DNA from: Aselliscus stoliczkanus
Taxonomy: Eukaryota > Chordata > Mammalia > Chiroptera > Hipposideridae
Assembly: GCA_033961575.1 (NCBI GenBank)
Contig: CM066727.1
Span: 2,070,001 to 2,134,000, forward strand
DNA length: 64,000 bases
Direction of reading: 5' to 3'
The notes beneath the pieces are model-generated. The model did no database searches. It was not told where the DNA came from and saw only the letters and a program-made list of their open reading frames with translations. The position numbers and the translations under genes are program-made. Positions 46,903-62,724 of this stretch are shown here, one piece after another. The stretch's first letter is position 1; each line of letters starts with the position of its first letter.

Positions 46903-47972
46903 CCCTCAGTGTGTAGTGTGCAGGGTGCAGTGTGTAGGGTGCTGGGTGCAGGGTGCGGTGTGTACAGTGCTGGGGGCACGGTGCAGAGTGCAGTGTGTAG
47001 GGTATTGGTGTTGGGTGCAGGTTGCTAGTTGCAGTGTGCAGTGTGTAGTGTGCAGGATGCAGTGTGTAGGGTGCTGGGTGCAGTGTGCAGGCTGCAGTAG
47101 GTTAGGTGCTGGGTGCAGGATGTAGCATACAGGGTGCTGTGTGCAGACTGCAGTGTTCAGGGAGCAGGGTGCTGAGTGCAGGATGCAGAGTGCAATGTGT
47201 AGGGTGCTGGGTGCAGGTTGCTGGTTGCAGTGTGCATTGTGTAGGGTGCAGTGTGTAGTGTGCAGGGTGCAGTGTATGGTGTGCAGGGTGCTGGGTGCAG
47301 TGTGCAGGGTGCAGTGTGTTAGGTGCTGGGTGCAGGGTGTTGGGTGCAGTATGTAGGGTGCAGGGTACAGTGTGCAGGGTGCAGTGTGTAGGGTACTGGG
47401 TGCAGGTTGCTGGTTGCAGTATGTAGGGTGCAGGGTACAGTGTGCATGGTGCAGTGTGTAGGGTACTGGGTGCAGGTTGCTGGTTGCAGTGTGAAGGGTG
47501 CAGTGTGCAGGGTGCAGTGTGTTAGGTGCTGGGTGCAGGGTGCTGGGTGCAGGGTACAGAGTGCAGTGTGTAGGGTGCTGGGTGCACGTTGCTGGTTGCA
47601 GTATGTAGGGTGCAGGGTACAGCGTGCAGGTTGCAGTGTATGATGTGCAGGGTTCTGGGTGCAGGATGTAGGGTGCTGGGTGCAGGGTGCAGTGTTCAGG
47701 GTGCAGAGTGTAGTTTGCAGGGTACAGGGTGTAGGGTGCTGGGTGTAGTGTGTAGAGTGCTGGGTGTAGTGTGCAGTTTGCAGGGTGAGGGTTGCGGAGG
47801 CAGTGTGCAGAGTGCAGGGTGCATTGTGTGGGGTGTAGGGTGCAGTGTAAGGTGTGCAGAGTACTGGGTGCAGAGTGCAGTGTGCAGGGTGCAGTGTGCA
47901 GGGTGCAGAATGTGGTGCTGGGTGCACTGTGCAGGGTACATTGTGCAGTGCACGGTGTGTGGTGTGCAGAGA
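46903..47972 (+). repeat. Heptanucleotide minisatellite, about 150 units
   Basis: The basic unit is 7 bp: gtgcagg, gtgcagt, gtgtagg, gtgctgg, ttgctgg. The longer word ttgctggttgcag recurs at 47218, 47407, 47477 and 47589, at distances of 189, 70 and 112, each an exact multiple of 7. Larger blocks (gtactgggtgcaggttgctgg plus following units) are copied within the array, showing higher-order duplication. Since 7 is not a multiple of 3, all frames lack systematic stops, which explains the Cys/Val/Gly-rich and Pro/Thr/His-rich open frames. Confidence 0.97.
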
Positions 47973-49355
47973 TGCTTTAACCCGCCAGCACTACCTCTGG
48001 AGACAGATATGAACATGCAGCGAATAAACACTAACCACAGTCTGCAGATTCGAATGGCTTAACTACCAGGAGAGAGAAACCTGAAGAGGGAGTAGAGTTG
48101 GTGCCCATAAACCGAAAGCCAGAAAACTGTCCTAACATCGCAAAGATTAAAGTAGAAAGACAGTTTATGAAGGGCCTGACAACACTCCCAATCTTCTGTA
48201 TTCTTCAAGCGTAAGAATTTATAATCTACCTGCCGTTACCACAGCTAAATTCATCTGTTATAAATAGCTGGGGTTTTACCCAATGGCATTGTGGGCCCTA
48301 ACGTGAACCGCATGTAGAGAAGTGTAGTGAAAGGAAGGTTTCAGTTTAAGTGGTTGTATATATAATGACTAAGATTTATGGTGTATTGATATTTGAGTCA
48401 CAAGTTTAAATAAATCAATACACGAAAGTGCCCTGAGTTAAATCACAAGCCTGGAACGCACTCAAAAGTTCATTTGCCCCATTAGGCTGTCTCTGGGCGG
48501 GACTCCTAGCTATTAATTTAACATCTCTAATGAATAAAATTGCACACTTTTCTTAAGAAATATGTTCTCTTGTTTCAACATTAGTAAGGAATTACCTCCA
48601 ATGTCTATGCAAAGCCATCAGTGCTGAGACACAAGCATAGTCCCTTTGTCCTCTCCTAGGCAGACACCCTGCAGCCACTGAGAATGAATTTGGACCTTTA
48701 TGGTTTCCTAATACACTGAGAGACACACCGAATCATACCTGCTTTATCCTCTTTTACAACAGTGAGTAGGGACGGTCTAAGAAACCCTCACTTCACAGCC
48801 AGCCCAAGATTACACTGTGCAGTATGTGAGGGGTTCTGGACAAAGGTACTTCAGACAAACGGGAGCGTTAGACCTGTGTCTCACCTGAGCCAGCTCAACA
48901 GCCCTGTAGCCAGGTGACCTCTGGGGGTGCTACCTCCGCCAACCCCTCAGCTCAGATGTGCCTGCAACCTTGGAGAGCAGCATGCAGCTTTTAAGGCCTG
49001 TGACACCTCATAGCTCAGGATGGGGCCAAATACCCAGCGCTGGGAAGAAGGCTGCAAGAGCCAGTGACCCGCTGTGAGGTTCCGGTTTATGAGGAGCACC
49101 GCCTCACCCGCCGGGGGGCAGGCTGTTAGCCTCGCAGTGGCTCCATCTGCAGACCAGCTCAGCGGGCCGCTCCCCGTGGAATCCGGCAGCTTCGCTCTGT
49201 GCCCGCGCGCCTCCGAAGCCTCGCGTGTGCTTAGCGCCAGTGCAGCCCATGCTTAGCCACGGCCCTGGTGTGTCCCCGCTGCCCGCTCCGGCTCAGCCCG
49301 CCTGCAGTCTGTGTGCCCCCGTGGCTTCCTGCCTCACGGGACCAGCACCTGCCTG
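47973..49355. other. Intronic, no recognised feature
   Basis: Average composition. No gene or clear repeat seen. Confidence 0.4.
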
Positions 49356-49359
49356 CTCT

Positions 49360-49570
49360 GCCTTCCTCCTGACCCCTAAGCCCCCCTCCAAAGGGCTTTC
49401 TCCACCATGCACCCCACAGTTCCTGTCCTCTCCACTGGTTTGATTTCCTTGTCCCTCTCTAAGTGCTGCCTCCTTGATGGCAGGGGCCGACCTTTGTTTT
49501 CAGTGACGTAAACGGGGGCTACGGGACACGGTGCGCACACCACTAGTATTTGATGAGCAGGCCACTGACT
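49360..49570 (+). mobile_element. L2 3' fragment
   Basis: tgctgcctccttgatggcag, gggccgacctttgttttcag and acaccactagtatttgatga resemble the L2 3' end (ctccatgagggcagggacc ... tagtaggtgctcaataaatg). Confidence 0.5.
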
Positions 49571-49753
49571 CACACAACCGCCCGTGTTCCCAGCAGGAAG
49601 GTGGGTGAGCATCAGACCATCGCATCCTGGGCCTGGCATTCAGGTCACTGAGCTTTGCATCAGTCTACTGTCAGCATCTGCTTCTGTGGGCTCTCTGGAC
49701 AGCTGCCACTGTTTGCAGGGGCTCTCCCTTCACCAATTTCCCACCATCACCAC

Positions 49754-49790
49754 ACACACAGACACACACAGACACACGCCCATGCACACA
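49754..49790 (+). repeat. Short CA/CAGA tract
   Basis: cacacacacagacacacaca style sequence of about 35 bp, the same composition as the long tract at 45061. Confidence 0.8.
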
Positions 49791-49794
49791 TTAG

Positions 49795-52700
49795 CTCTCC
49801 GACATATGATGCATTAAGTGTAATTGTGGCTGAACCTTGGACTGAAGGTTGAACATCTCAGCAAGGTTGCTTCCTCTTCTTTTAACCTGACCACCTGGGG
49901 GCGATCTTTGCCCCTCCCCGAGCGGAGCCTTTGCCCTTGTCCCCAGGCTGCAGACACTGTGAGCCCTGGGGGCTGGGGGAAGCCTCTGCTTCCTGGACTT
50001 GAATTAGCCTGGGAGGACGGAGGCCCTCATTTCCCAACATATATTTTTAACAACACGAAAGTCTTCAATTTCTATAAAAGTCTTCATTTAAAATCAAAAA
50101 GGAAATCAGTAGTGACGGAGAACTATCACCCAAAAGGATAGCTAATTAATTATTTGTGTCAACACAAGATATAAATTCGTGCTCAGGTTGTCCCCTGATT
50201 TATGAGACAGAACTTTCTCTATATAAATGGGAACTTCGTTACAAACACTCTCACAATGATTTATCCGTTACAGAAATCAATGGGAATTGCATTTTGTGAA
50301 AACTGTAATTTTATAAATAGCCAGGTAAACATATGTGAAACTGGAGTCCAACACATATATGGCTACTTAATGGTGAAGAGGCATTTATGGTTCAAGATTA
50401 ATATATCTTAAAAGAAAGTAATCTTGTAGACATCAAAAATGTCGAGATGACAAATGGCGCTAACAAGGCAATTATTTCATTATGATTAGTGATAGAAGTA
50501 ACATATTAAGCATGGGCTCAATTTTCAGCTGATGTTAAAAAATCATGCGTCCCACACAAATCTGCCATTCCGTGAGAGCTCAGTGTGCACACAGACATTG
50601 CAAATCCATCACGCGGCTTTTACTGCGTTTGCTACCTCTTTTGCTCACAGTTCTATTTTAAAAGTGAGTATATTTTAGGAGTAGCAACTATAGAGCAGTT
50701 TTTCCTGTCCATCAAACTTACTACTAATTTTGGCATAATTTGATTGCATGATTGAAGAGATAAAGCCGTAGAAGGAAGTGTAAGATTCTGAGAATAAAGA
50801 ATGCAGAGATGAAAGTTAAAAACCTAAAGAAAGAGGATGGATATTTTGTGGTGGGTGGTTATTTGACCAAGAAAAATATGAAGTTAAGAAGAGCGTTCTC
50901 TTCATTTTCAGAAGCTATAAAATGGCATGCAGCCACATTCTCTTGGATGGAGAGGCAGTTTCATATGCAGAGACCACCAGAGGGCTGCCTTAGGGGTTTG
51001 GGGACCACAGAGGGTTCCCATAGGAACCCCACATCATTTGCAATCATGTGTACTCTAAGTAGCACTGATGGGATTTTTGTAACCTTAAAAGCGACCACAA
51101 ACAATACATGTAAATCCAGGGATGTGACTAAGGCATAGAAATGTGATGTGTGTTTTTATAGAAAGGCTCCCTTTCTCCACCAAATCACCCAAGATTTAGG
51201 TAGTCTGACAGAATATTTGCACAGACGTAAGATAGCCTTTGGCAAATACTATGTAAGTTCTCACTAGCAGTGTTGTTCTTGTTTTCTGGAATGTTCATCG
51301 TCTGTGCTGCTGCTATTAGAAGTTGTGTTAATAACAACAGTGTGCTGTCCCCCTTATTCTGTTTAGTTGAAAGGAAAGGACAGTGCAGACTGGGGTGTTC
51401 AATCCAGGCAGAGAAGAAACAGGAGGTGCACATGAACAGTGTGCTTTCCCTGTATGACGGGGAGGTTTCCCATTGGCCTCAGAATGAAAGCCCTGCAGCC
51501 TCCTAGTTGCAAAGTCAGGACAGCATCGCACACGGAGAGGACCAGCGGGCCAGCTGGTGGGGTTTCTGAGAGGGGCTGCACCCACCACAGCTAGAGCTCT
51601 GTCTGCTGCCCCCTGCTGCCCGCAGGCCTGTGCTAGAAAGAGCAGGCCGGACAAGGATGGCTTCCATTTATGGGTGGTCACCTGCCTCCCCCGGAGCCGC
51701 AAGTGTAAACACACTGCTTTCCCGCCTGGCCTTTACCACGTTCCTTCTGAGCTTGCAGGTCCATTTCTGAGTGTTTCCATCAACATCCCACTCCTCTCCA
51801 CCTGGACAGGGGTCTCTTCAAAACAGGGGCAATCCTGAACCCAACATTCCAAACACAGCCTGCCAAGACGGGTCTAAGGCACGATGCCTTCTGGGAAATG
51901 AGGCTCAGTGTCAGAAAGCCGGGCAGCCCCTCTCACCGTGCGGTCTCGGAGTGGAACTTCCAGTCAGCCTAGAGACGTTTTCCGATCTGTTACTGTGAAG
52001 CCATATTTGCCCTGCCTTCTATTTTTATCTCTTTGGACTTATGTGCAAACTTTTCTACACACCACTTTTAATGACATAGATTCATTTAACATCAGTGGCT
52101 GGCATGTCCTAGCTTTTGCAATTCTCTGCCAACCCGTATGTTTCTCAGATCTACAAATGGTGAGTGTCTTCCGATTTTATGTTCTATTTCTGCCCTTTCT
52201 TGCAATCACTGGTAAGGATGCCACATGATCAGGCCTGAAGGGTGACAGCTACACATTTTCCTGTTGTTCAACGCCAATCAATTCATTAGGACCATTGGAG
52301 AAAATCAATCAACAGTTTAGAAACAACTCTATAGATTCGCCTCCCTAATTTTATGATCATTTGAGTGGCATTCTAAATAGTGATTCGTGGTGCAGACCCG
52401 TTTGTTGGGACAGTAATGCGTCTCCCTGGGTGGTGCCCTGCCTTTTGCGGGAGTTGTGCAGACTGTCCTCCCACCTACTGGCTTCCGGAGAGGGCGAGTC
52501 ATTCACTGTCTCTGTTGGGGTCCTGGCCACGTGCATAAGTCTCAAGGAATGCTGCCTTAGCTGAACTTCCTTATAGTCATGTTTTGGGGGACATGTGAAC
52601 AGTGTGCTTGGGAAGGCACCTCACTGTCCGACACAGTCATACTATTGTTATTTGCATATGCAGGTGGAATTGTTTTCATTGGACCTCTTAATAGATTGAA

Positions 52701-53310
52701 TTCTTTCCATTGTCTTGATAGGTATTATTGATTATTAGAAACAAATAGGAAATGATACAGTACTATCCAGGTGGAAACACTAGAAATTAGACACAAACAG
52801 AAAGTTCCCAATCAGCCCTGCATGCTACTGACTACAGCCTCTCTGGTTTACTCAGCCACAGGCATGCTAGCAGCTTGGTGCTGAGGTTCCTTCATGTGTC
52901 AGTCACTAAACCAGGTGGCTGGATTCACGTAGCGTGAATACATGTTAGGACTAAAAGTGCCCTGGTGACGCACTTATGCAATTTCCTGCAACCTGTATGC
53001 TATACTATTCTTAGAGCGCGGATAAAGAAAATAACCAACCCACTGGGATGTTTAGTGCTTAGAAGTATAGGAATTAAAATTAATGCTAATCAATATTTGC
53101 TGACTAAAACTTACTAACAATTCGAGAAAAACATGAAAACCTATTGTATATATCACAGTAATAAGGCATTTATTAATAATTTGTTACTATAGAATTTCTA
53201 ATGTTAACTGTTCATATAAGAAATGGAACATATTTTCAAGAATATATTTCTTGTTCTATCTTCAGCAAGAGAATCATAAAGTTTCAGAGTTGGAAAAGAC
53301 CAGCAGATCG
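49795..53310. other. Intronic, no recognised feature
   Basis: About 3.5 kb leading to the CUB2 exon donor. Open frames such as 50809-51138 (109 codons, plus) have no domain I recognise. No clear repeat family. Confidence 0.4.
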
Positions 53311-53314
53311 GCTA

Positions 53315-56070
<2,756 letters not shown>

Positions 56071-56074
56071 ACCG

Positions 56075-56640
56075 AATACCCTTGTGGTAAAGCTCCTCCG
56101 CCAAAGGTGTACACATCCTCATCCCAGAACCTGTGACCATGTCACCTGACATGGGAAAAGGGACTGGGAAGGTGTGATGAAGTCACACAGCTGAGATGCA
56201 GAGATTACCGTGGATTATCAGGTGGCCCAGTGTCACCAAAGAGATCCTTAGAAGTGGCCCCCAGAGGCAGAAGAAGAGAGGCAGGGGGAGAAAACGAGCC
56301 CCCGCAAGGAGCCCAGAGGGGCACGCGCCCCGCCCATGACTGGTGACCCCGACATGGAGACAGGGACCAGAAGCGTGTGCGCCCCGCCCATGACTGGTGA
56401 CCCTGACATGGAGACAGGGACCAGAAGCCAAGGGCCCGGTGCCTCGAGAATCTGGGAAAGACGGTGAAACGTATTCCCTCCCAGGGCCTCCAGAGGGAAA
56501 TCCTGACCTGCCGACATGCTGCTTTCATTCCAGCAAAACCCGTGAGATTCACGACATGGAGAACCATAAGATAATATATTTTTGTTGGGTTAAGCTATCA
56601 GGTTAGTTTGTTGTGGCAGCAATGGAAAACAAGTACAACC
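56075..56640 (+). mobile_element. MaLR-like LTR with an internal tandem duplication
   Basis: Words in order: catcctcatcccagaacctg, tgaccatgtcacctgacatg, a spliced centre, cagaggcagaagaagagagg, cctccagagggaaatcctga, cctgccgacatgctgctttc, ttttgttgggttaagctatc and ttgttgtggcagcaatggaa. The order is that of MLT1-class LTRs. No internal genes. Confidence 0.7.
56325..56430 (+). repeat. 54-bp tandem duplication
   Basis: gcgccccgcccatgactggt and gacatggagacagggaccag occur twice, starting at 56325 and 56379, a step of 54. The copies differ at about one position (gaccccgac versus gaccctgac), so the duplication is much younger than the LTR that holds it. Confidence 0.9.
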
Positions 56641-56644
56641 TTTT

Positions 56645-58735
56645 CCGATATCCACGTCCTACTCTTCATTCTAAAGCAGCCCCGAAAGGGGACGTACGGT
56701 GGAGCACAGCATCACCCGGTACTTATTCCTGATCTGAGAGAACCAGCGGTTTAAACCCTGACCGTCATGATCAGTGGTCCCCAGCCGTCATCGTTGGAGC
56801 CCGCTACAGTTCTTAGCTGTGCTGCTTTTGAATCTGCTGCTCTGGGTTTTCTTACACAGTTTTATAAATGAGAGGTCAGTTACGGGGCAACAATGGAAAA
56901 CGGACATGAACACTGAGCTTAAGATGCAAAGCAGACCTATTTTGAACAGAGGAAATAAAGGCAGGGATCAACAAATGGCTGTGTCTATTAGTTCATAGCA
57001 CACTTGTTATTATTTCTTTTATCCTCAACATATAGAAACAAAGAACAACCTGGTGAAATCATGTGAGTCAAAGATATGCGGGCTCCAGGTGGAGGGCGAG
57101 TAACAAGCGCACCTGAGTGAGAATGGCCGGGAGGTCTTCCTGCAGCAACGCCAGATGCCTTTCATTTCTGGAGCGTCTCAAAGTAGGTCAGCAAACTCAC
57201 AGAGTGGCACCGAGAGAACATCGAGCCGCCCCTGTGGATATGGCTCAAGGAACTGGAAGGTCTTGCCTTTCTTCCCCCGTCTGCCAAATGAAGCAAGCTA
57301 ACCCACTGGCAAATTCATCTCTTTTAAGGGATTCAACAAGGTTGTGCTTCTGCCAACAGTAAAATTGGATGTGAGACTCATGGGCTACTTAAAGTAAGGA
57401 TGACCTTCTTGGAGCCAAAACCAAACAGGCCAGTGTGTTCCACTTTCTCCAAATAGCTTTCCCATACATTTTAGGGTTCTATTTATAGCATTGTCACTTC
57501 TGTCTTCCCTTGACCTCCCTCAGCATCACTTTTCTCATACATAATATCAGGGAGTCGAGCACATCATTCTAAAACATTACATCTCATTCATTTTACTTAC
57601 GTAACTAGAAAAATATAGAGTCAACACATCGAGATAATTTTCCAAAAGGCATTTGGAAATGCTAACTTTTTGAGAGAGCTCTGTTTTGAGCACTTCTTCG
57701 ACATTAAGCCAGATGTGTTATTTCTTTAGAAAATCATATAAATTGCTGGGTGTTCCTCGTAGTTAAACCTCTTTACTTTGATGGCTAAGAAGCCGGAAAG
57801 CATTAATACCATCAACACAGACCCCCAGGTACCCAGGCTCCCCAAGGAAACTAAAGCATTTAATCAACCTATTACTTGGAAGAGACTGATTGCTTGTCAG
57901 ACTGGGGACAAAGTCATCTAGAAGTTGTTCTTTTTTCCTGTGCTCTTGTGGACACATAATCAACATGATTCAGAGTGGTGTTTAATTTATCTCTGTTTTG
58001 TCAAAATTAAATAGAATTATCTGATCAAACAAAGTGTTTCTGAAATGTCATATTTCTAATTGGTTGTTATTTGCATTACTATTACAGTAAAATCCACCGT
58101 CTTATGAACATATATTGAGGTTCTAATAGTGCTATTCTGAGCCTTATTTTGGACATTGAAGAAAGTAACAAAGGAAGTAAAAGGTAGCTTTTGCCTGGGA
58201 AGAACATAGGAAACAATGAAGAGTTATGTAAATGTGTGTGTGTGTGTGTGTGTATGTGTGCATGCATGAGTGTGCAAACACACATATGTGTATATATACA
58301 TACAGTCATTGCATATGAGTGTTTGTATACAAGTAATTCTAGAAATTTATTCTAAGAGTTTTACACAGACACACATATACCCACTGGGAAAAATAACATA
58401 ACAAAGCAGAAAACTACCCACGGCCTATTGAAAAGCATACCACAGAAGACATCTCTGTTAGTTCCTTCTGTCATCAAAATTATCACCTTCTATCAGGCTT
58501 TTCTGTCACATGGCGTGCATCCATGTTGAGTTCTCACAGCAGTCTGCTCAACTCCGGTTAGCAGTTTGTTTCTCTTTGAATCTTTTTTTTCCTCAAGGCA
58601 CTTGGCAGATTTTATCATTAGTTGATACCAATATCTCTACCGTCCCCTCTTGGTGACTTGACCGGCTCTTAGGATTGGCGATCACCTTTACCATTCCCTG
58701 TGTGCCCTGTTACAGTCTATGGCTTTTGCAAAAAT
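56645..58735. other. Intronic; GT microsatellite inside
   Basis: Holds the GT run at 58216-58253 and otherwise unrecognised sequence, AT-rich after 57400. No exon seen. Confidence 0.4.
58216..58260 (+). repeat. (GT)n microsatellite
   Basis: About 16 GT units with one TA interruption, followed by mixed atgtgtgcatgcatg words and a short TA patch. Confidence 0.95.
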
Positions 58736-58739
58736 GACT

Positions 58740-59180
58740 CCTCACGCCCCGAGCCATCCACCCACCCTCCAGCCTAGCCGAGTCACAGCCCGCCCTTGCT
58801 TTCTATGTCCGGACGTGCTTGACTGCCTCCTGTTCTTACTGGGAGCCCCGTGTGCCTTCCTTTTGTGGGTCTTCCCTCGGCTACATCTTGCCTGAGGTCA
58901 GCACACTCCCCCGCCCTCCCGCCCTGGTCATTCCTGGTTGTCCTTTCTGTCTCAGACCGTGTGTCACACCACAAAGATGAGGCTGTCCCTCCGTGATGTC
59001 CTCTCCCATCACCTCTCCTGCAGACACTTCACACAAGTGATGACCTGATGCCTTGTGTGATGACTTCCTGAGTATTTGTCTTTTCTGTGACACTTGAAGC
59101 TGGCCTTCTCCCCACCGCATCCCCATCACTTAGCAATATGCTGGGCACACAGTACGTATAAGCTCAATACACATCAGGAG
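58740..59180 (+). mobile_element. L2 fragment
   Basis: Decayed ORF2 end followed by the L2 tail: tcacttagcaatatgctggg, cacacagtacgtataagctc, aatacacatcagg. Middle words such as tgatgtcctctcccatcacc fit the family. Confidence 0.55.
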
Positions 59181-60315
59181 ATGACATACAAGCGGTGACT
59201 TCAACCCGTCCCAGTGGCCCTACCCTGGGCCTGTCTCCCGGAGTGAGCGCTCCTCTGTGCAAGCTTTCCTGCTCCAGCACCAGCCAGCTGTGTGTGTGAG
59301 ACCAAGTCTATCCCCTTAGAGCATTAGAGGAGTGAGGAGATGGTGGCCGGGAAAGTCAGCGCTTCCCACCTGCATGGGACCAAGGCTTGCACACCCAGGA
59401 CACGTCCCAGGGGCCGCACACACACCACGCGCTCTGGACGGGCTTCCCTAGCGGTTCTTGCCCCAGCAGCCCTGGCTGCACATCCAGGATCGCCTGACGT
59501 TAATCAGCCTAAGGACATCCACGGAGATCGCGGCTCCTGGGCCCCAGAAACACCCTCAGTTTTGGCCATTATCAGATGCTGAGACCATGGCTGCACTATG
59601 TTCCACGGATTTCTGGAAGCAGTGAGCTGTCTGATGTGGAATCCTGGCTGTACCAAAGCAGGTGTGACTGCCGTGGGCTCATGAGATGGATGAGACTGTG
59701 TGACACGCTCCCCTCCCAGGCGCTCCCTCCCCTTTGGATTTGCACCCGGTATCTATCCCGGGCTAGTTGTGGGCCTTCCACCTGCAGTGCGACGTCTGCC
59801 CTCCTTTCTTCTCACTAAGCACCTCTTCTCTCTTCCCTCTACTTGCGCTGGGGCAAAGGTCTCCTAATTGTCCCTGTGTACGCTATCCACTCTGTGTAGC
59901 TCCGGCACAAAGGACTATAAATACAAGGCGATTCAACAAACATTTACAAGCAACCTGGTGGGCATGCTGAAGCTGCGAGGAAGCTGCGGTGCCCAAGGCC
60001 TTCAGCGAAGAGAGACCTCGGTGTGAGGCACCGGGGAGGAGTGTCTCCGGGGGGGAAACGCAGGTCCCGGGGGGCACCCACAATACAGAGCTTCTTGGGA
60101 CACAGACGTGGCTCAGACTGGTCAGCTGAGTGGCTAGACTGGGGACGTGAGAGCAACCTGAGAGCAGTGGCTGCCACAGTGGAGATTGGTGGGGACACCC
60201 AACCCTTCCCTTTTCCTAAAGCCCTTCAATAGCCCTGAATCAGCAGGGAGGGAGGCAACCTGCCTGCGCGGGACTGAGGACCCTTCAGGGGACGAGTAGC
60301 GATTCCTGCCTCCGC
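59181..60315. other. Intronic, no recognised feature
   Basis: GC-rich. Possible reversed L2 scrap near 59930 (gcgattcaacaaacatttac). No gene. Confidence 0.4.
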
Positions 60316-60319
60316 TCTC

Positions 60320-60680
60320 ATGCCGTGTTTTGTCCGCGTGGGGCTACAGCTGCTCCCCGATCGTCTACATGTCCAAGCCTCTGTGCTTTGTGCCACTCTG
60401 CCCTGCCATCCTGGGCCCTTTGATTCGCTCTGCCCATTTAAATCCTTCCCACATTTCAAAGCCTGGCAAATGATGCCCCTCTCCCCAAATATCTTTCTCG
60501 CTTATTTTAGTAGAATTAAGCACATTGCCCATGTCCCGTTAGCGCTTGCTCCATATACTTCTATGGCAGCGGTGCGTCTGTCTCATGTCGTTGGTGGCTG
60601 GGTAGCTATCTGCGTCCCCGACTGAGCGGCGAGCACCTTGCCAAGGCCCCTAATCTTTGCAGGACTTTGCATAAACCAAA
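60320..60680 (+). mobile_element. L2 fragment
   Basis: catgtccaagcctctgtgct, ttgtgccactctgccctgcc, ttagtagaattaagcacatt, cccgttagcgcttgctccat and gactgagcggcgagcacctt follow the L2 3' part in order. Confidence 0.55.
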
Positions 60681-60684
60681 GTCT

Positions 60685-62720
60685 CAACAAGCCCATTGTC
60701 AATGGTTTCGGGTTTTATGTTTGTTCTAGATATAAGCTATGAATCAGCAGCAAACCCTAAGAACACACAAAGTTAACCTCATTCCGAGACAGCCATTCTT
60801 ATGTCTTCACAGTGTTTTCCCACCGGTGTTACAATCTGCCGAGTGAGAACCCCACGGGGTCAGATTGTGCCCTTGGAGCCCAAACGGTGACCCAGGACTC
60901 ACCTAAGACAGTGAGAACATCCCCTGTGCCCAGAGCTGGACAGTGATGGAACCTACTAGGGTCTAGGCCAAGGAGCCAGCCCTGCCTGGGGGCCTGAGAG
61001 CAGGCTGCAGACACGCCCAGGGCGTCAGCACAGCAGGCGGGACGGAGCCCACAGCTATGCAGAGGGGGTCACCCGTGAGAGAACGTGACAAATCCTGTTC
61101 TCTACAGCTGAAGGACGAAATGTCAGGGAATGGCTCCAACACCGTTAGGGAAATGGCTCAGACAGATGAGCAATGGGATAAGACAGTCAAGAGACAGCGC
61201 CTCTGACAGCGTCTCCCTGCGGAGTTCCCTGAGCCTCAGGTCCATCCAGGCGAGGCTGGCAGCGAAGTGGCTTCCGCCAGGGGTGCCTTTTCCTTCCCCG
61301 GCTGGAGGAACTTAGAAGCGGCCTTCGGGATGGGCAGAGCCTGCTTCTTGTGTGTCCTAAAGGTCATCTCTGGTATGAAAAACCTTGGCTGCAACAAACT
61401 CACCAGGATCTGTCAGTGACTTGGAAAGCGAAGCCGCCAGTGTGTATCTCTAATCCTCTGACAGACCCAATGTCCCAGGAGGCTGTTTAGGAGCAATCTG
61501 CGAAGACAGGTGTCTAAGCTTTGCCCACAGGGCAAAACGTTGGCCTGGACTCCAAAACCAGTGACTAGTGGCACTAGGCGTGGGCGAGGATCGATATTGT
61601 TTCTTGATCATTAAAAAAAGATAATATCAACAGATTTCAATAATAAATACATGGTATACTCTCAGACTGACAATTAAAAAAAAGTGCAACGTGACAGTGG
61701 ATTTCTGGATCAGTGACTGTTTTCTCTTTGTTACTATTTGTAGAAATATATATTGTTTAACACATTGTAAACACTAGATTTTCCCTTATTCTTGGGATGA
61801 GGTAAGTCGTATCCCAGCCCAACTCAAGAGTCTGAAATGAGTCGACATTTTTTTTTTTTTAAGCAAACCTCTGCCATCACCTGCTAGAATGGCATATAAC
61901 TTACACAACCAGCTGGTCAGATTCTCACACACCTGTTGTCTGCCCTGGGGGTCGAGCCTCTCCAATGCTACTGTATGGGACCCAAGGTGTACAGCTGTGA
62001 CACTGAGCATCAGAACCCATACGTCTGCCTCACTGTCCAGCCACTGCAGGCCTAGTAAGCTTCACACAAGTACCAGTAGCCCTTGGGTCTGGGCTTGTGG
62101 TTGGCAGTCTGTGGAGTCACCTTACGTTACCCATGCCAGCGTGGGAAGCAAGCGCCCTCTACACACAGGACTCTGGGTGCAGGCCAGGGCGCAGCAAGAC
62201 GTGCATGGAAGCCGCCACACTCTCTCTGCACCACACGCACGCCTCTGAGGTCCTTTACTCATCACACACCAGCCTTGGAGTCAGCCTGACCCGCATCCTA
62301 ACCCCCTGTGCCTCTTCCCGGCTGGGTCACCATAGCCCTTTCCCCCACTCGCCGGAAGCTGCAGGCCTCACCTGCAGACTGCACACCTCTCACGCAGCTC
62401 TGTCACTCTACACAGTGACAGGTTTCGGTTTTGTGCTCACACCCACTCCACCCCTCACGCCATCGCTGTTCAGAGGAAGGCGCTTGCTTACTGGCCTTGT
62501 CCGCATACATGTGTATGTGCCTGTCTGTACATCATGATAACATGTGGTGGCAAATGTGGTGACATGTTTCCATTTCACACGGATGGGGAGACTGTTTCCT
62601 CGTGAATTGTCCCAGCTTACCGACTGCCTTCTATGTCCTAAACGCTGAGCAGCGCATGGAGTACAAGGTTGAACAGCTCTCTGATCTCACATGGTTTGTA
62701 GGCACTCTAACTGTGGTCCA
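60685..62720. other. Intronic, no recognised feature
   Basis: A T12 run at 61850. Overlapping plus-strand frames at 61889-62537 in GC-rich DNA have no domain or splice support. Confidence 0.4.
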
Positions 62721-62724
62721 CACA

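Noticed and set aside
46903..47972. Interstitial telomere repeat
   Set aside because: Words like gtaggg and tgtagg occur, but the repeat is a degenerate 7-mer and never a TTAGGG series.
46871..48062. Cys/Val/Gln-rich and Pro/Thr/His-rich open frames (up to 202 codons)
   Set aside because: They arise from the 7-bp repeat, which has no systematic stop in any frame; frames are open on both strands.
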